Below are positions 9,545-19,700 of a DNA stretch of 64,000 nt, in pieces. How positions within the stretch are numbered: the stretch's first letter is position 1; every line of letters begins with the position of its first letter. Both the position numbers and the translations under genes were made by a program. Origin of the DNA: an uncultured Alteromonadaceae bacterium (GTDB lineage Bacteria; Pseudomonadota; Gammaproteobacteria; Enterobacterales; Alteromonadaceae); assembly GCA_947503265.1 (NCBI GenBank), contig CANNDC010000006.1, positions 1 to 64,000 on the forward strand, given 5' to 3'. Below the pieces are notes generated by a model. That model ran no database searches. It was not told the origin of the DNA and saw nothing but the letters and a program-made list of their open reading frames with translations.

Positions 9545-11122
9545 CTACTTAGTAATTTTTAGAACTTGTGCATAAGGTGATGGAGATTCTGCTGGTAACT
9601 CAACTTCCAAGCCATTTTCATTTTGCGTAAATGAGATTTCGCCATCGTGGCCGATCAACTCAATGTTAACAATGGAAGCGGGGTAATTTGTGCTATTAAT
9701 TGATTTAATAGTAATAGTTTCTTCGTCACCGGGCCAAGCCATCAATGTTGCATATAAAACATCATCATTTGTTGTAAAACGGATATCACTTTTATTGAAG
9801 TCCTTGCGTTTGCTCTCGGCATTATTGGAATGTTTACCATCCTCTATCACAGTCGAGCCTTCACCAAACACAACCCATGGTCGAGTGTTGTATATTGCTT
9901 CTCCGTTTAACGACAGCCAACTACCAATTTCTTTCAACATATCAATTTCTTTTTGCGGTATCGTGCCATCTGGTTTAGGGCCAATATTCAGTAACATAGA
10001 ACCATTTTTACTGACAATATCGATAAGATCATCTACTAAGCTACTTGCTTGCTTATATTGGTGATTTGTCACATAACCCCAGGATGACTTAGAAACAGAG
10101 GTATCTGTTTGCCAAAAATGTTCATAAATACCAGACATTCTTCCTCTTTCTATATCGAGCACGGCTGAACCAGGAAGTAACGAGCGAAAATCATGTAAAT
10201 CTTTGTAATTTAAAGCCGGCATATTTTCCCAACTTTTGCCTTTATTATAAAAGTAACTGGTAAATTCTTTCACATGCTGATGGAAAGGTTCAGAGGCCAT
10301 CCACCAATCAAACCAAATCAGCTCTGGCTCGTATTTATCGACGATTTCTACCGTTCTAAGCAACCAATCATCAAGAAATTCTTTTGAAGGTGGTGTTTCG
10401 CCAGACTCAGATGTTTCTCTGCTTACAGCAGGCCCATAAAGGCCGCGATAATTTTCATCTTGCACGTCAGATGGGAATTCTCTCCCGCCATCATAAAACC
10501 ACCAATTTTCAGCCCTATGGCTGGATAACCCAAAATGTAATCCCGCTTTATTGGTCGCGACTTTCAATTCTTTAATAATATCGCGTTTAGGACCTTTTTC
10601 TACGGCGTCCCACTCAGTATAAGAATTGTCATACATTGAAAAACCATCATGGTGTTCAGCTACCGGAACTATGTACCTGGCGCCAGAATCCTTAATAATA
10701 GATAGCCATTGGTCAGCATCGAATTTTTCAGCTGTAAACATAGGAATAAAATCTTTGTAACCGAATTGACTCTGTTTTCCATACTTTTCTAAATGATGAG
10801 TAAATTCTTCTTCATCTTGCTGATACATCTTTCTTGGATACCATTCACCATTGTGTGCTGGAACCGAATAAACTCCCCAATGTATAAAGATTCCAAATTT
10901 TGCATCCTGATACCAGTCTGGAATGGTGTAATTTGTCAGAGACTCCCAATTGGGTTGGAATGGTCCTGCATTAGCAATTTCACGAATTTCAGATAATTTT
11001 GCAGTATTCTCATTTAAGTTTACTGATCCAGACGATTTCGTTTCATCTTTGCTAACGTCCGAGCAAGCAAAAAGAGTTAGCGCTATGCCAATGGCAATAT
11101 TTGATTTAATAAAGTGATTCAT
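9545..11122 (-). CDS. GH29 alpha-L-fucosidase-like lipoprotein
   Basis: The 525-aa protein has a lipobox (LTLFACSD). The GH29 barrel signatures are clear: WYQDAKFGIFIHWGVYSVPA, ARYIVPVAEHHDGFSMYDN, GLHFGLSSHRAENWW, LIWFDWW (the Asp is the expected nucleophile), then SWGYVTNHQYK and NGSMLLNIGPKPDGTI. A C-terminal beta-sandwich follows. GH29 enzymes remove alpha-L-fucose, and some act on alpha-L-galactose-type linkages, which would fit an agar or porphyran locus. It is transcribed towards the TonB receptor and divergently from the dehydrogenase gene, and it has a copy of the 19-bp motif in its promoter. Confidence 0.85.
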   Translation of the reverse strand: MNHFIKSNIAIGIALTLFACSDVSKDETKSSGSVNLNENTAKLSEIREIANAGPFQPNWESLTNYTIPDWYQDAKFGIFIHWGVYSVPAHNGEWYPRKMYQQDEEEFTHHLEKYGKQSQFGYKDFIPMFTAEKFDADQWLSIIKDSGARYIVPVAEHHDGFSMYDNSYTEWDAVEKGPKRDIIKELKVATNKAGLHFGLSSHRAENWWFYDGGREFPSDVQDENYRGLYGPAVSRETSESGETPPSKEFLDDWLLRTVEIVDKYEPELIWFDWWMASEPFHQHVKEFTSYFYNKGKSWENMPALNYKDLHDFRSLLPGSAVLDIERGRMSGIYEHFWQTDTSVSKSSWGYVTNHQYKQASSLVDDLIDIVSKNGSMLLNIGPKPDGTIPQKEIDMLKEIGSWLSLNGEAIYNTRPWVVFGEGSTVIEDGKHSNNAESKRKDFNKSDIRFTTNDDVLYATLMAWPGDEETITIKSINSTNYPASIVNIELIGHDGEISFTQNENGLEVELPAESPSPYAQVLKITK

Positions 11123-11137
11123 GAGTATCCGTTATTG

Positions 11138-11156
11138 CAATATATAGACATGTTAA
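11138..11156 (-). promoter_or_regulatory. candidate operator, copy 2 (minus strand, before GH29)
   Basis: On the minus strand this reads TTAACATGTCTATATATTG. It matches the 3871-3889 copy at 15 of 19 positions, including the whole TTAACATGT left half. It sits 16 bp before the GH29 start. Confidence 0.4.
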
Positions 11157-11535
11157 TGATGTGTTATCGCGTACTATAATGTTAAACCACATTCGATTTC
11201 AAATATTATCATATATAAAAATAGATATTTTTATATGCAAAGTGAAAATCAGTTTGATGAAAATTCGAGAAGGGTTTTGCAACTGAAGGTTAAACGATTG
11301 ATATTCATGTAATTATTATTTAGACTCGCAAAAAATAATTGTTCTAATATAAAATCATTTTGAATATCAAAGTGATTCAATGTTCTGGCTAATTAATCTT
11401 TCATTATTATCATATATAAATATTAACATGTGTATGTAAATGAGGTATTGTTTGTTTCCAAGTTGAAATAATCTCATTTTAATGAAATAGACCCGCTGTT
11501 GTTGAGGGCTATCTTTTAACAGTAGGAAGAAAAAA
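11157..11535. promoter_or_regulatory. divergent promoter region between GH29 and the dehydrogenase
   Basis: This is about 380 AT-rich bases without a gene. It contains a dyad ATATAAAAATAGATATTTTTATAT near 11213-11236 (given here only as landmarks ATATAAAA...TTTTATAT) and the third 19-bp motif at 11423-11441. Both genes could be controlled together from here. Confidence 0.45.
11423..11441 (+). promoter_or_regulatory. candidate operator, copy 3
   Basis: The sequence is TTAACATGTGTATGTAAAT. It is identical to the 3871-3889 copy except for one A-to-G change. It lies about 95 bp before the dehydrogenase start. Confidence 0.45.
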
Positions 11536-13011
11536 TTGCGTCAATTAAACATATCGAATCTTATAAACCTGAAATTAGAAGGCATTGATACACCACTTTA
11601 TCGAACTGAGCAATCTGCTCCTAAAACAGGCATTGTACATTTAGGCCCAGGTGCATTTTTTCGCGCGCACCAAGCATGGTACACAGACCAAGCTATGCAA
11701 AAACATGGCGGTGATTGGGGAATAACAGCTGTATCGATGCGATCACAAGGGGTTAAAGATGCATTAGGTGAACAAGATGGACTCTACTGTTTAGCTGAAC
11801 TTGATGAAGAAACCTCATTTCAAATTATTGGTTCGATTTGCGAAGTATTAGTCGCCAAAACCGAATTTGAAGAAGTAGTAGAACGATTAATACAGCCAAC
11901 AACTAAGTTTGTGACACTGACAATTACCGAAAAGGGATATTGTCTCAATGGCGCTGGTCAATTAGACACCAATAATGAAGATGTTAAAGCTGATTTGCTT
12001 GAAACTGACAAACAAGTCAGTGCAATTGGTTTGTTAACTAAGGCATTAGGATTAAGAAAACGGCTAGGACTCAAGCCCTTTTGCATATTGAGTTGCGATA
12101 ATATTACAGACAATGGCATAAAATTAAAAAATGCCATTGTTAATTTTGCTCAACTTGCCGATCCAGGTATTAAGCAATGGCTTGAAAAAGAGTTAATTTG
12201 TCCTTGTACTATGGTAGATAGCATTACACCGGCAACTAACGATGAGTTACGAACAACAATTAAAGAGAGTATTGGCATAAAAGACAATTGGCCGATTAAA
12301 CGTGAATCATTTGTGCAGTGGGTGATTGAAGATATTCTGCCCGAAGAAAGGCCAGCCTGGGATAGAGTAGGGGCTATTTTAACCAATGATGTTCGCGGTT
12401 TTGAAAACGCTAAATTACGACTACTCAATTGCCCTCATTCAAGTATTGCTTATTTAGGTGTTTTACTGGGTATTGAAACTGTTTTTGACGCTATGCAAAA
12501 CAAAACCCTAGTAGCTCACATCGAACATTTGATTGATTCTGAGGTCATTCCGTCCTTTATAGCGCCAAAAGAACTCGACGCATACGGTTACAGCCGAGAG
12601 ATACTAGAGCGTTTTAAAAATCCCGCCATTCGTCATTTACTTAGTCAGATAGCTTGGGATGGTTCTCAAAAACTTCCCATGAGGATTGTGCCTATTGTTG
12701 AACAAAATCTTAAAGATGGTAGATCGATTTCACGATTGTGCATTTCCCTTGTTAGTTGGTTTTTGTTTTTACGTAAACGATACATAGATAATCAAGAAAT
12801 AATTGACCCATTGGCAGCTGAATTAGCATCAATTGCGTCTAAATGTTGTGACAATCCTAAACATGATATCGCAAAATTTGTCGGCATTTCTGCGGTATTT
12901 TCATCGGAGTTAGCTGCAAATAAAACTTTTATTGCAAATTTAGAATTAGCATACGAGCAGTTGCTTCCGCTATTAACGAATACTAATTATAGTTGGTCTA
13001 AATCAATTTAA
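11536..13011 (+). CDS. mannitol dehydrogenase-family oxidoreductase (fructuronate reductase-like), TTG start
   Basis: The 491-aa cytoplasmic protein starts at TTG, with AGGAAG 6 nt upstream. It has the long-chain polyol dehydrogenase pattern: an N-terminal nucleotide-binding segment GIVHLGPGAFFRAHQAWY, then TLTITEKGYCL, LSCDNITDNG and FVQWVIED, and a C-terminal all-helical domain. Family members are UxuB (fructuronate reductase), mannitol 2-dehydrogenase and altronate oxidoreductase. Substrate cannot be separated by eye; the neighbouring sugar transporters suggest reduction or oxidation of a keto-sugar or keto-sugar acid. It probably forms an operon with the SSS symporter 52 bp downstream. 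Confidence 0.75.
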   Translation: MRQLNISNLINLKLEGIDTPLYRTEQSAPKTGIVHLGPGAFFRAHQAWYTDQAMQKHGGDWGITAVSMRSQGVKDALGEQDGLYCLAELDEETSFQIIGSICEVLVAKTEFEEVVERLIQPTTKFVTLTITEKGYCLNGAGQLDTNNEDVKADLLETDKQVSAIGLLTKALGLRKRLGLKPFCILSCDNITDNGIKLKNAIVNFAQLADPGIKQWLEKELICPCTMVDSITPATNDELRTTIKESIGIKDNWPIKRESFVQWVIEDILPEERPAWDRVGAILTNDVRGFENAKLRLLNCPHSSIAYLGVLLGIETVFDAMQNKTLVAHIEHLIDSEVIPSFIAPKELDAYGYSREILERFKNPAIRHLLSQIAWDGSQKLPMRIVPIVEQNLKDGRSISRLCISLVSWFLFLRKRYIDNQEIIDPLAAELASIASKCCDNPKHDIAKFVGISAVFSSELAANKTFIANLELAYEQLLPLLTNTNYSWSKSI

Positions 13012-13063
13012 CCCGATTCGGATATCACGGATATCAAAATAAAAATAAAATGGATAAGTAAAA

Positions 13064-14632
13064 ATGAATATAACTCTCGATCCTATCGATATTGGCGTTT
13101 TCATCGCATATGTCATCTGTTTATTGATGATTGCGTTGTGGATATCCAGAGATGAAAAATCTCATGAAAGAGATACCAAAGATTATTTCCTAGCTAGTAA
13201 ATCGCTACCTTGGTGGGCAATAGGTGCTTCACTAATTGCAGCAAATATCTCTGCGGAACAAATTATTGGTATGTCGGGATCCGGATTTGCGTTAGGTCTA
13301 GGTATAGCGTCTTACGAATGGATGGCGGCAATTACACTGATCTTGGTCGGTAAATACCTCCTTCCTATATTTCTAAAAAACGAAATATATACTATGCCTC
13401 AGTATTTAGAACAACGCTTTAACGGCGGTGTAAAAGTCACCTTAGCTGTGTTTTGGTTGGCCGTTTATGTTTTCGTCAATCTAACATCGGTACTCTGGTT
13501 AGGCGGATTGGCAATTGAGAGTGTCGCTGGAGTAGATTGGCTTTATGGTATGATATTTTTAGCTGTGTTTTCTGTTGCATATTCAACTTATGGAGGCTTA
13601 AAAGCAGTAGCATATACAGATATCATACAAGTGGTATTGTTAGTGTTTGGCGGCCTCCTGTTAAGTTATCTAGCACTCGATCTAATTGCTGATGGTCAGG
13701 GAGTTTTCAAAGGGTTCGGCATCCTAACAGAAAAAGTTCCAAGTCATTTTGATATGATCCTGACCCCGGACAATGAACAATATATAAATCTGCCTGGCAT
13801 TTCCGTGCTAGTTGGCGGTTTATGGGTAATGAATGTCGGATATTGGGGATTTAATCAATACATTATCCAACGAGCGTTGGCGGCTAAAAATATCCAAGAA
13901 GCGCAAAAAGGAATCGCTTTTGCTGCTTATTTGAAACTATTGATGCCAGTGATCGTTGTGCTACCCGGTATTGCCGCCGTTATTTTATTCCCTGAAATAG
14001 AAAAAGCCGACCAAGCTTACCCGTCTATGATGACGTTGATGCCAATAGGTATCAAAGGATTGATCTTTGCTGCTCTTGTTGCGGCAATAATTTCATCATT
14101 GGCATCAATGACAAACAGTATATCCACAATCTTCACAATGGATCTTTATCGTCCTTTAAAACATGACAAACCAGAAAATCACTATGTAAGTGTAGGTCGT
14201 GTAGTAACGGTTTTGTCACTGATAATCGCAGTTTGTGTAGCTCAACCTTTAATCGGTCAATCTGAACAAGCGTTTCAATACATCCAAGAGTTCACAGGAT
14301 TGTTTTCACCCGGTATTACCGTCATCTTCTTAATGGGAATGTTTTGGAAACGTACAACTTCCATGGGTGCATTGTCTGCAGCACTTGGCTCAGCAATTTT
14401 CTCTGTAGCTTTTGCGTACTTCTGGCCTTCATTACCCTTCATGGACAGAATCGGAATCGTTTTCTTAATGTGCCTAGCACTTACCTATCTAGTATCACTA
14501 TTAGAAAGTGAACCGAAAAACGACAAAAGCGTTAGTCTCGAGAAAGTAAGTTTCAAAACTGAGTCTAATTTTAATATCGCAGCTGTAGGCGTTGTAATTA
14601 TCCTTGTTGGTTTCTATACAACGTGGTGGTAA
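13064..14632 (+). CDS. sodium:solute symporter (SSS family), sugar-type
   Basis: The 522-aa inner-membrane protein has about 14 hydrophobic segments. SSS landmarks are present: TKDYFLASKSLPWWAIGASL at the start, SAEQIIGMSGSGFA, YSTYGGLKAVAYTDIIQ, WGFNQYIIQRALAAKN and IISSLASMTNSISTIFTMDL. The arrangement matches the sugar (SGLT/vSGLT-like) branch. Na+-driven uptake suits a marine host. The gene ends at a TAA that lies at the edge of a MITE remnant (TAATGCACAAA here against TAACGCACAAA in the intact MITE). Its last codons may therefore have been altered by that element. Confidence 0.85.
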   Translation: MNITLDPIDIGVFIAYVICLLMIALWISRDEKSHERDTKDYFLASKSLPWWAIGASLIAANISAEQIIGMSGSGFALGLGIASYEWMAAITLILVGKYLLPIFLKNEIYTMPQYLEQRFNGGVKVTLAVFWLAVYVFVNLTSVLWLGGLAIESVAGVDWLYGMIFLAVFSVAYSTYGGLKAVAYTDIIQVVLLVFGGLLLSYLALDLIADGQGVFKGFGILTEKVPSHFDMILTPDNEQYINLPGISVLVGGLWVMNVGYWGFNQYIIQRALAAKNIQEAQKGIAFAAYLKLLMPVIVVLPGIAAVILFPEIEKADQAYPSMMTLMPIGIKGLIFAALVAAIISSLASMTNSISTIFTMDLYRPLKHDKPENHYVSVGRVVTVLSLIIAVCVAQPLIGQSEQAFQYIQEFTGLFSPGITVIFLMGMFWKRTTSMGALSAALGSAIFSVAFAYFWPSLPFMDRIGIVFLMCLALTYLVSLLESEPKNDKSVSLEKVSFKTESNFNIAAVGVVIILVGFYTTWW

Positions 14633-14799
14633 TGCACAAATACTGCCCTTTGGGTTCGTCCTAAGCGCATCCTGCTCTGAGTTTCAGATTTATAGCGTAG
14701 AACCGCTAGGCTTTTAAATCAGCGTCGCGATCAGAAGGCGCTCTAGATGGCAACCACGTTGTAGAACATAATTTATACAGCAAACGTCAACAGACCCTA
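14630..14799. mobile_element. truncated MITE copy (right half)
   Basis: This 170-bp stretch aligns with the right half of the intact MITE at 29748-30014. They share TACTGCCC/ACTGCCC, GGGTTCGTCCTAAGCGC, TCCTGCTCTGAG, TAGAACC.CTAGGCTTT, CGCGATCAGAAGG and the terminal TACAGCAAA.GTCAACAGACCC (14776-14797, one mismatch), followed by TA. The left half and left terminal repeat are missing. The retained part also has about 15 extra bases before the terminal repeat. Confidence 0.8.
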
Positions 14800-14925
14800 A
14801 TGTTTGTGAGGATAATTTTAAGTATATGAAAAAAAATTAACTAACGACTAAGGGTTTTTTGTTAGTCGGCGGTCTTAATTTAGTTGAGATAAATTAATTT
14901 AGTTAATATTAAATAAGATTATGCT

Positions 14926-15480
14926 GTGAACATTGATAAGAATAGTACAGGTATGGCTTTAGCTTACAACGAACTCAAATCATCATTAATGAGATTTGCG
15001 TATCGGTATTTTAAAAAACCTCATGATATTGAAGATGTTGTGCATGAAGCCTTCGTGAAAGTGATCGAAGCTCAAAAGTCACGACAAATACAACATACAC
15101 AAACCTACCTTTTTCAAACGGTTAAAAATCTATCCCTTAAGAAGCTTGATAAAAGCGAGAATAAATATACTGATTCAGTAGGGGATCTACTTGATGATTC
15201 GGTCTTACAAGAGTCGTTAACGTTAGAACATCAAGTAGAGAGCGATCATAAATTGGCATTGTTTTGCCGGGTGATTCGACAACTCCCGGTTAAGTGCCAA
15301 CGCGTATATATTTTGCGTCGAGTATATGGTTTTTCGGTTCAAGAAATTTCAGAAAAGATGGGTATCAGTAAAAAAACCGTAGAGGCCCACCTGACTAAGG
15401 CTATAGTAAGGTGTACTGATTTAATGGAACAAGAAGAAGTAAGTCCTTCTAGTCAATTGAAGGAGCGTTTAAGTAAATGA
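14926..15480 (+). CDS. ECF RNA polymerase sigma factor, FecI-like
   Basis: The 184-aa protein has region 2 (LMRFAYRYFKKPHDIEDVVHEAFVK) and region 4 (LPVKCQRVYILRRVYGFSVQEISEKMGISKKTVEAHL). This is the standard two-domain layout of FecI-type sigma factors. It starts at GTG. The downstream gene encodes a FecR anti-sigma factor overlapping by 4 nt, and a TonB receptor with an STN domain follows, so this is a cell-surface signalling unit. Substrate binding at the receptor should release the sigma factor to transcribe the receptor gene. Confidence 0.9.
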   Translation: MNIDKNSTGMALAYNELKSSLMRFAYRYFKKPHDIEDVVHEAFVKVIEAQKSRQIQHTQTYLFQTVKNLSLKKLDKSENKYTDSVGDLLDDSVLQESLTLEHQVESDHKLALFCRVIRQLPVKCQRVYILRRVYGFSVQEISEKMGISKKTVEAHLTKAIVRCTDLMEQEEVSPSSQLKERLSK

Positions 15481-16574
15481 ATATTTCAGACAATGACAAA
15501 CGAAATAATGTGACACGCTTGCCAAATAGAGAGCTCGTTAAACAGGAAGCTGGCTCATGGCTAGTGAGAATCGATTCAGGAGACTTGTCTCACGAAGAAC
15601 AACGGTTATTCCAAATTTGGATAAATCAAAGCAGCTTTCATAAAGAATGCATAGAGAAATTAGCGAAGAATTGGGATTCTATGGGAATTCTTTCTGAGTT
15701 GTCAGAATTGTTTCCAGCAAGTGAAGTCAATTTTACATCCGATGGTAAGGATAAAAAACACAGAAAAGTGTTTGCTTATATTCCGCAAACAGCCATCGCA
15801 ATTTCCTTTGCTTTAATTGTATCCATCTCATCTATGCTGTTCTATTTTGGAACTAACACAGAATTGCCAGAAGTCTATGCCACGACGGTAGGCGAACGGG
15901 CAGAATATCTTCTTAGTGACGGTACAAATATTTCAATGAATACTGACTCTAACGTATTGGTCGATTATTCTGGTGATCTCCGGATAGTGACTTTGCAAAA
16001 AGGAGAAGTGACCTTCGATGTTGCAAAGAACCCTAATAGGCCATTTGTTGTTTACGCTGGAGAAGGCATGGTTTGGGCTGTTGGAACGAGCTTTAATGTG
16101 CGTTACACCTCGCTTGATGTCGATGTAACCGTCACAGAGGGCATTATCAAAGTGTTTGCTGATGTTGCTAAAGAAAGTTTTCGCCCGAAATTCGTAACGA
16201 AACATACTAAAACCAATCATCCAGAGCAGAAAGAAGCAATAGTTGAAGCAGGTCAAAGAGTTACTTTCAGAAATACGATCGGTCCAGCTAGTACAATTGA
16301 GTCAGAAGTAATTGAGCAGAAACTTGCTTGGCAAAAAGGAGCACTAATTTTTAATGGAGAAACACTAGAGCAAGTCATTGACGAGATTTCTAGATACACG
16401 GATAAAAAGTTGGTTATAGTTGACCCTAAGATTAAAAACATTAGGGTAGGAGGGCATTATAAAACTGACGACGTCAATGGATTGCTTGATACCTTGTCAA
16501 AAGGTTTCGATATTAAAGTTACTAAGGTTTCAAAAGATCAAATTCACTTATCTGAAAATGAATGGGCTGACTAG
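15477..16574 (+). CDS. FecR-family anti-sigma factor
   Basis: The 365-aa protein overlaps the sigma gene by ATGA. Residues about 15-65 form the cytoplasmic anti-sigma segment (GSWLVRIDSGDLSHEEQRLFQIWI). A single TM helix lies at about 100-120 (AIAISFALIVSISSMLFYF). The periplasmic FecR domain follows (VGERAEYLLSDGT, ISMNTDSNVLVDYS, WAVGTSFNVRY, VTEGIIKV), with a C-terminal secretin/TonB short N-terminal-like domain (about 290-360). It should hold the sigma factor inactive until the STN domain of the partner receptor contacts it. Confidence 0.9.
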   Translation: MNISDNDKRNNVTRLPNRELVKQEAGSWLVRIDSGDLSHEEQRLFQIWINQSSFHKECIEKLAKNWDSMGILSELSELFPASEVNFTSDGKDKKHRKVFAYIPQTAIAISFALIVSISSMLFYFGTNTELPEVYATTVGERAEYLLSDGTNISMNTDSNVLVDYSGDLRIVTLQKGEVTFDVAKNPNRPFVVYAGEGMVWAVGTSFNVRYTSLDVDVTVTEGIIKVFADVAKESFRPKFVTKHTKTNHPEQKEAIVEAGQRVTFRNTIGPASTIESEVIEQKLAWQKGALIFNGETLEQVIDEISRYTDKKLVIVDPKIKNIRVGGHYKTDDVNGLLDTLSKGFDIKVTKVSKDQIHLSENEWAD

Positions 16575-16715
16575 CAAGACAATAATTAATGTGTAAATAA
16601 TGTGTTTATTTTCTGTAAACAGTAAGGGTATTTTTGTCGACATCGGTCTTGTGTCTGTCAGCGGTATAGAATTAGTAAATTTAAATCAATTCTACCGCTG
16701 TCAAAGCGAGGAATA

Positions 16716-19700
16716 GTGGTGGGTAAATATATTTTACGACACACTTTAATCGGCATTGTTGTTAATTTATTGTGTTTAGAATTGTTAATTTTTAACCAGC
16801 CTGCGTTTGCAGAAACGTCGTTAAAAACTTCACTAAACAAAACCCATTTCAACATTCCTCAGCAAGACGCAGATGTCGCACTGACTAATTTTGGCAAACA
16901 AGCTGACATTTCTGTTATTTACCGATATGACCTAGTGCAAGGTAAAAAAGTAAATGGCATTAATGGCGCCTATTCTGTTCAAGAGGCGATAAACCTTTTG
17001 TTAGAAGGCACTGGATTGGCGGGAAAATTAGAACCCGGACATCTCGTTATTTTAAAAAGAAATAATGAGGAAACTACATTGGTTACAAAGAGAACAACAC
17101 TTGCAACGATTATTGCCGCGCTATTTTCCACAGGGGCGGCAACCCAAAAGACTGAAACGCCAAATACCAACGAAAATTCGTCTGAAAGGTCAATTGAAGT
17201 TATCCAAGTATCTGGTATTCGCACAAGTCTAAAAGAATCAATGAGCCTTAAAAAAGATGCTCCTTCTATCCAAGACAGTATTGTTGCTGAAGATTTAGGT
17301 AAATTTCCAGATCAAAACGTGGCGGAATCACTACAACGAATTTCTGGTGTATCAATTGACCGTACAAACGGTGAAGGGTCAAAAATCACGGTTCGTGGTT
17401 TAGGACCCCAATTCAATGAAGTCAGAATTAATGGACGGACGTTAGCAACGACTGAAAGAGGCCGCGAATTCGATTTCCAAGCATTACCTTCTGAGCTTAT
17501 TTCCGGAGCCGATGTTGTAAAAGCATCACGAGCAAACATCGCTGAAGGAAGTTTAGGGGCCTATGTCAATATTAATACAGCGCGACCGTTGAACAAATCA
17601 GGTTTTCAGGCCGCAGGTTCAGCTCAAGCCGTTTATAACGACATAGCAGGTGAGTTAGGACAAAGGGTTTCAGCTATTGTAAGTAACACGTTTGCTGATG
17701 ACACCTTTGGTATCTTGGTCGGATTCGCCTATAACGATGCGACAAACAGAATTGATTCTGCTGCCACCAATCGTTGGTTTGAATTCAATGCGGGTGATTT
17801 TGGTGCAACTTTCTTGGATGGTACGCCGGTAGCTGCAAATGAAACAATTCATGCTCCCGGACGTGCGGTTTATTCAATTGATCAAGAAGAAAGAGAGCGT
17901 GTTAGTGCAAATGTAACCTTGCAGTGGCAACAGGATGAAGACACAGTTCATACCTTTGATTTTCTTTATTCAGACTTAAGTCGTCAAGCTGATAGCAGCG
18001 GTATGCAAGTGCCTCTGCAAGGTGCTGCATCTACTTGGCGAGATGTGCAAGTTACCGATCAATTTACTTTGGCGGGCGGCACTCGAGTCGGTCAGCCTAT
18101 TGATGGACTACCAATTCAACGAGGACAAGATTCCGATACATTTTCTGCTGGTTTAAACAGTATTTTCTATCGGGATAAATGGAGAATTGAAACGGATTTC
18201 TCCTATTCAAAAGCCAAAGCAACGCCAGTATTTAACGAAATGACGTTTCATTATGTAAATACTGATCACAACGGTATTGCACCGCCATTTGATGCGTACA
18301 ATGATGATCCTCAAGTTGCTATTGATTTCTACAAAGACTATTTAGCAGGTAATACAAACTATCTTAATGGATCAACTAAAGGGTTAACCAATGACCCATT
18401 TGATGCGGTAATTGATGGCCAAGTCGTCGCCACAAACGGCGATTTTATTTCAATAGACAATACTGGCGATATTCTTAATATTACGCAGACGACGGTCGAC
18501 TTCACAGACCCAGCAGCGGTGCGTTCTTGGTGGACTAATATCAGGCATGAGGAATTAGAAGACGAAGTAAAAGAAGCTAAGTTAGATCTCGATTATGAGA
18601 TTGAATCTGGCGTTTTTAAAAGTGTTGAAATGGGTTTAGCTTACACTAAACGCACTAAAACTCGCGATGTCTATCAAATTGCTAATGGTTGTCGCGATAA
18701 TTCAAGCACAACGCCATGGTTACCTGTTCCCGATCTGTCTGCTGAACTAAGTGATACCGATATTTCTGAAATAGAAGCGCTCGGTGGTACTGCTCAATCG
18801 TTCCAGCAATTTGTAGGGCAAAACACCTTTCAATTATTTAATACGTGTCAAAACTTTGATCTAGACGACGCTTTATTTAGCGTTAATAACGAGAATTTCT
18901 TAGGCGATGAACCAGGAAGTTTCCCGCGTCAATTCACGCTTATCAATGATATCGAAGCATTTAAAGCAGCAATGGGAGAAATTAGAAATCAACCAGTTGG
19001 CAGCGCTAATGATTGGACAACTGAGTCAATTAGACCTTCAGACTCGGTCAAAAACGAAGAAGAGAATACGTCGATTTATGCCCAAGTGAATATGGAAGGA
19101 GAAAGCAATCATTTTGACTGGAGCGGTAATATAGGATTACGTTACGTTAAAACGGATTCATTATCGACAGGGAGTCGACAAAATATCACGTCTATCGAAG
19201 TTGAGAGTATAACGCCGGATCAAGGAACAATCTTGGAATTCAGCTATAGTCCTGCAGAACCCACTTCATTAGGACGAAGCTACAATAAGTTGTTACCTAG
19301 TTTTAACCTGTCAATGGCATTTAATGATAACTTTTTCATTAAAACTGCAGGTGCTAAGGTAATTACCAGACCAGCAATTGAAGACACAGGAGTCAACACC
19401 ACAACCGTTGATCAAGTGCGTTTGGATCAATATTTTACAACAGGTAATAACCCATTTCTCAACCCGTATGAAGCAGATCAATTTGATTTATCTTTTGAAT
19501 ACTATTCAGATAAAGGCGATGCTTATTCTCTAGGCTTCTTCTACAAAGATATAAGTTCATTCATTTCTACACGGTCAGAGAATATAGACACGGGTTTGAC
19601 ATTCCCTACGTTCGATAACGGTGAACAACCTTTGATTCAAGTCGCGACTCAACCATCTAATCGCCCCGGCGGTACGGTTCGAGGGTTTGAACTGGCAGGA

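Noticed and set aside
14845..14872. CGACTAA...TTAGTCG dyad before the ECF sigma gene as a terminator.
   Set aside because: The stem is only 7 bp with a T-rich loop, and no T run follows it; too weak to call.
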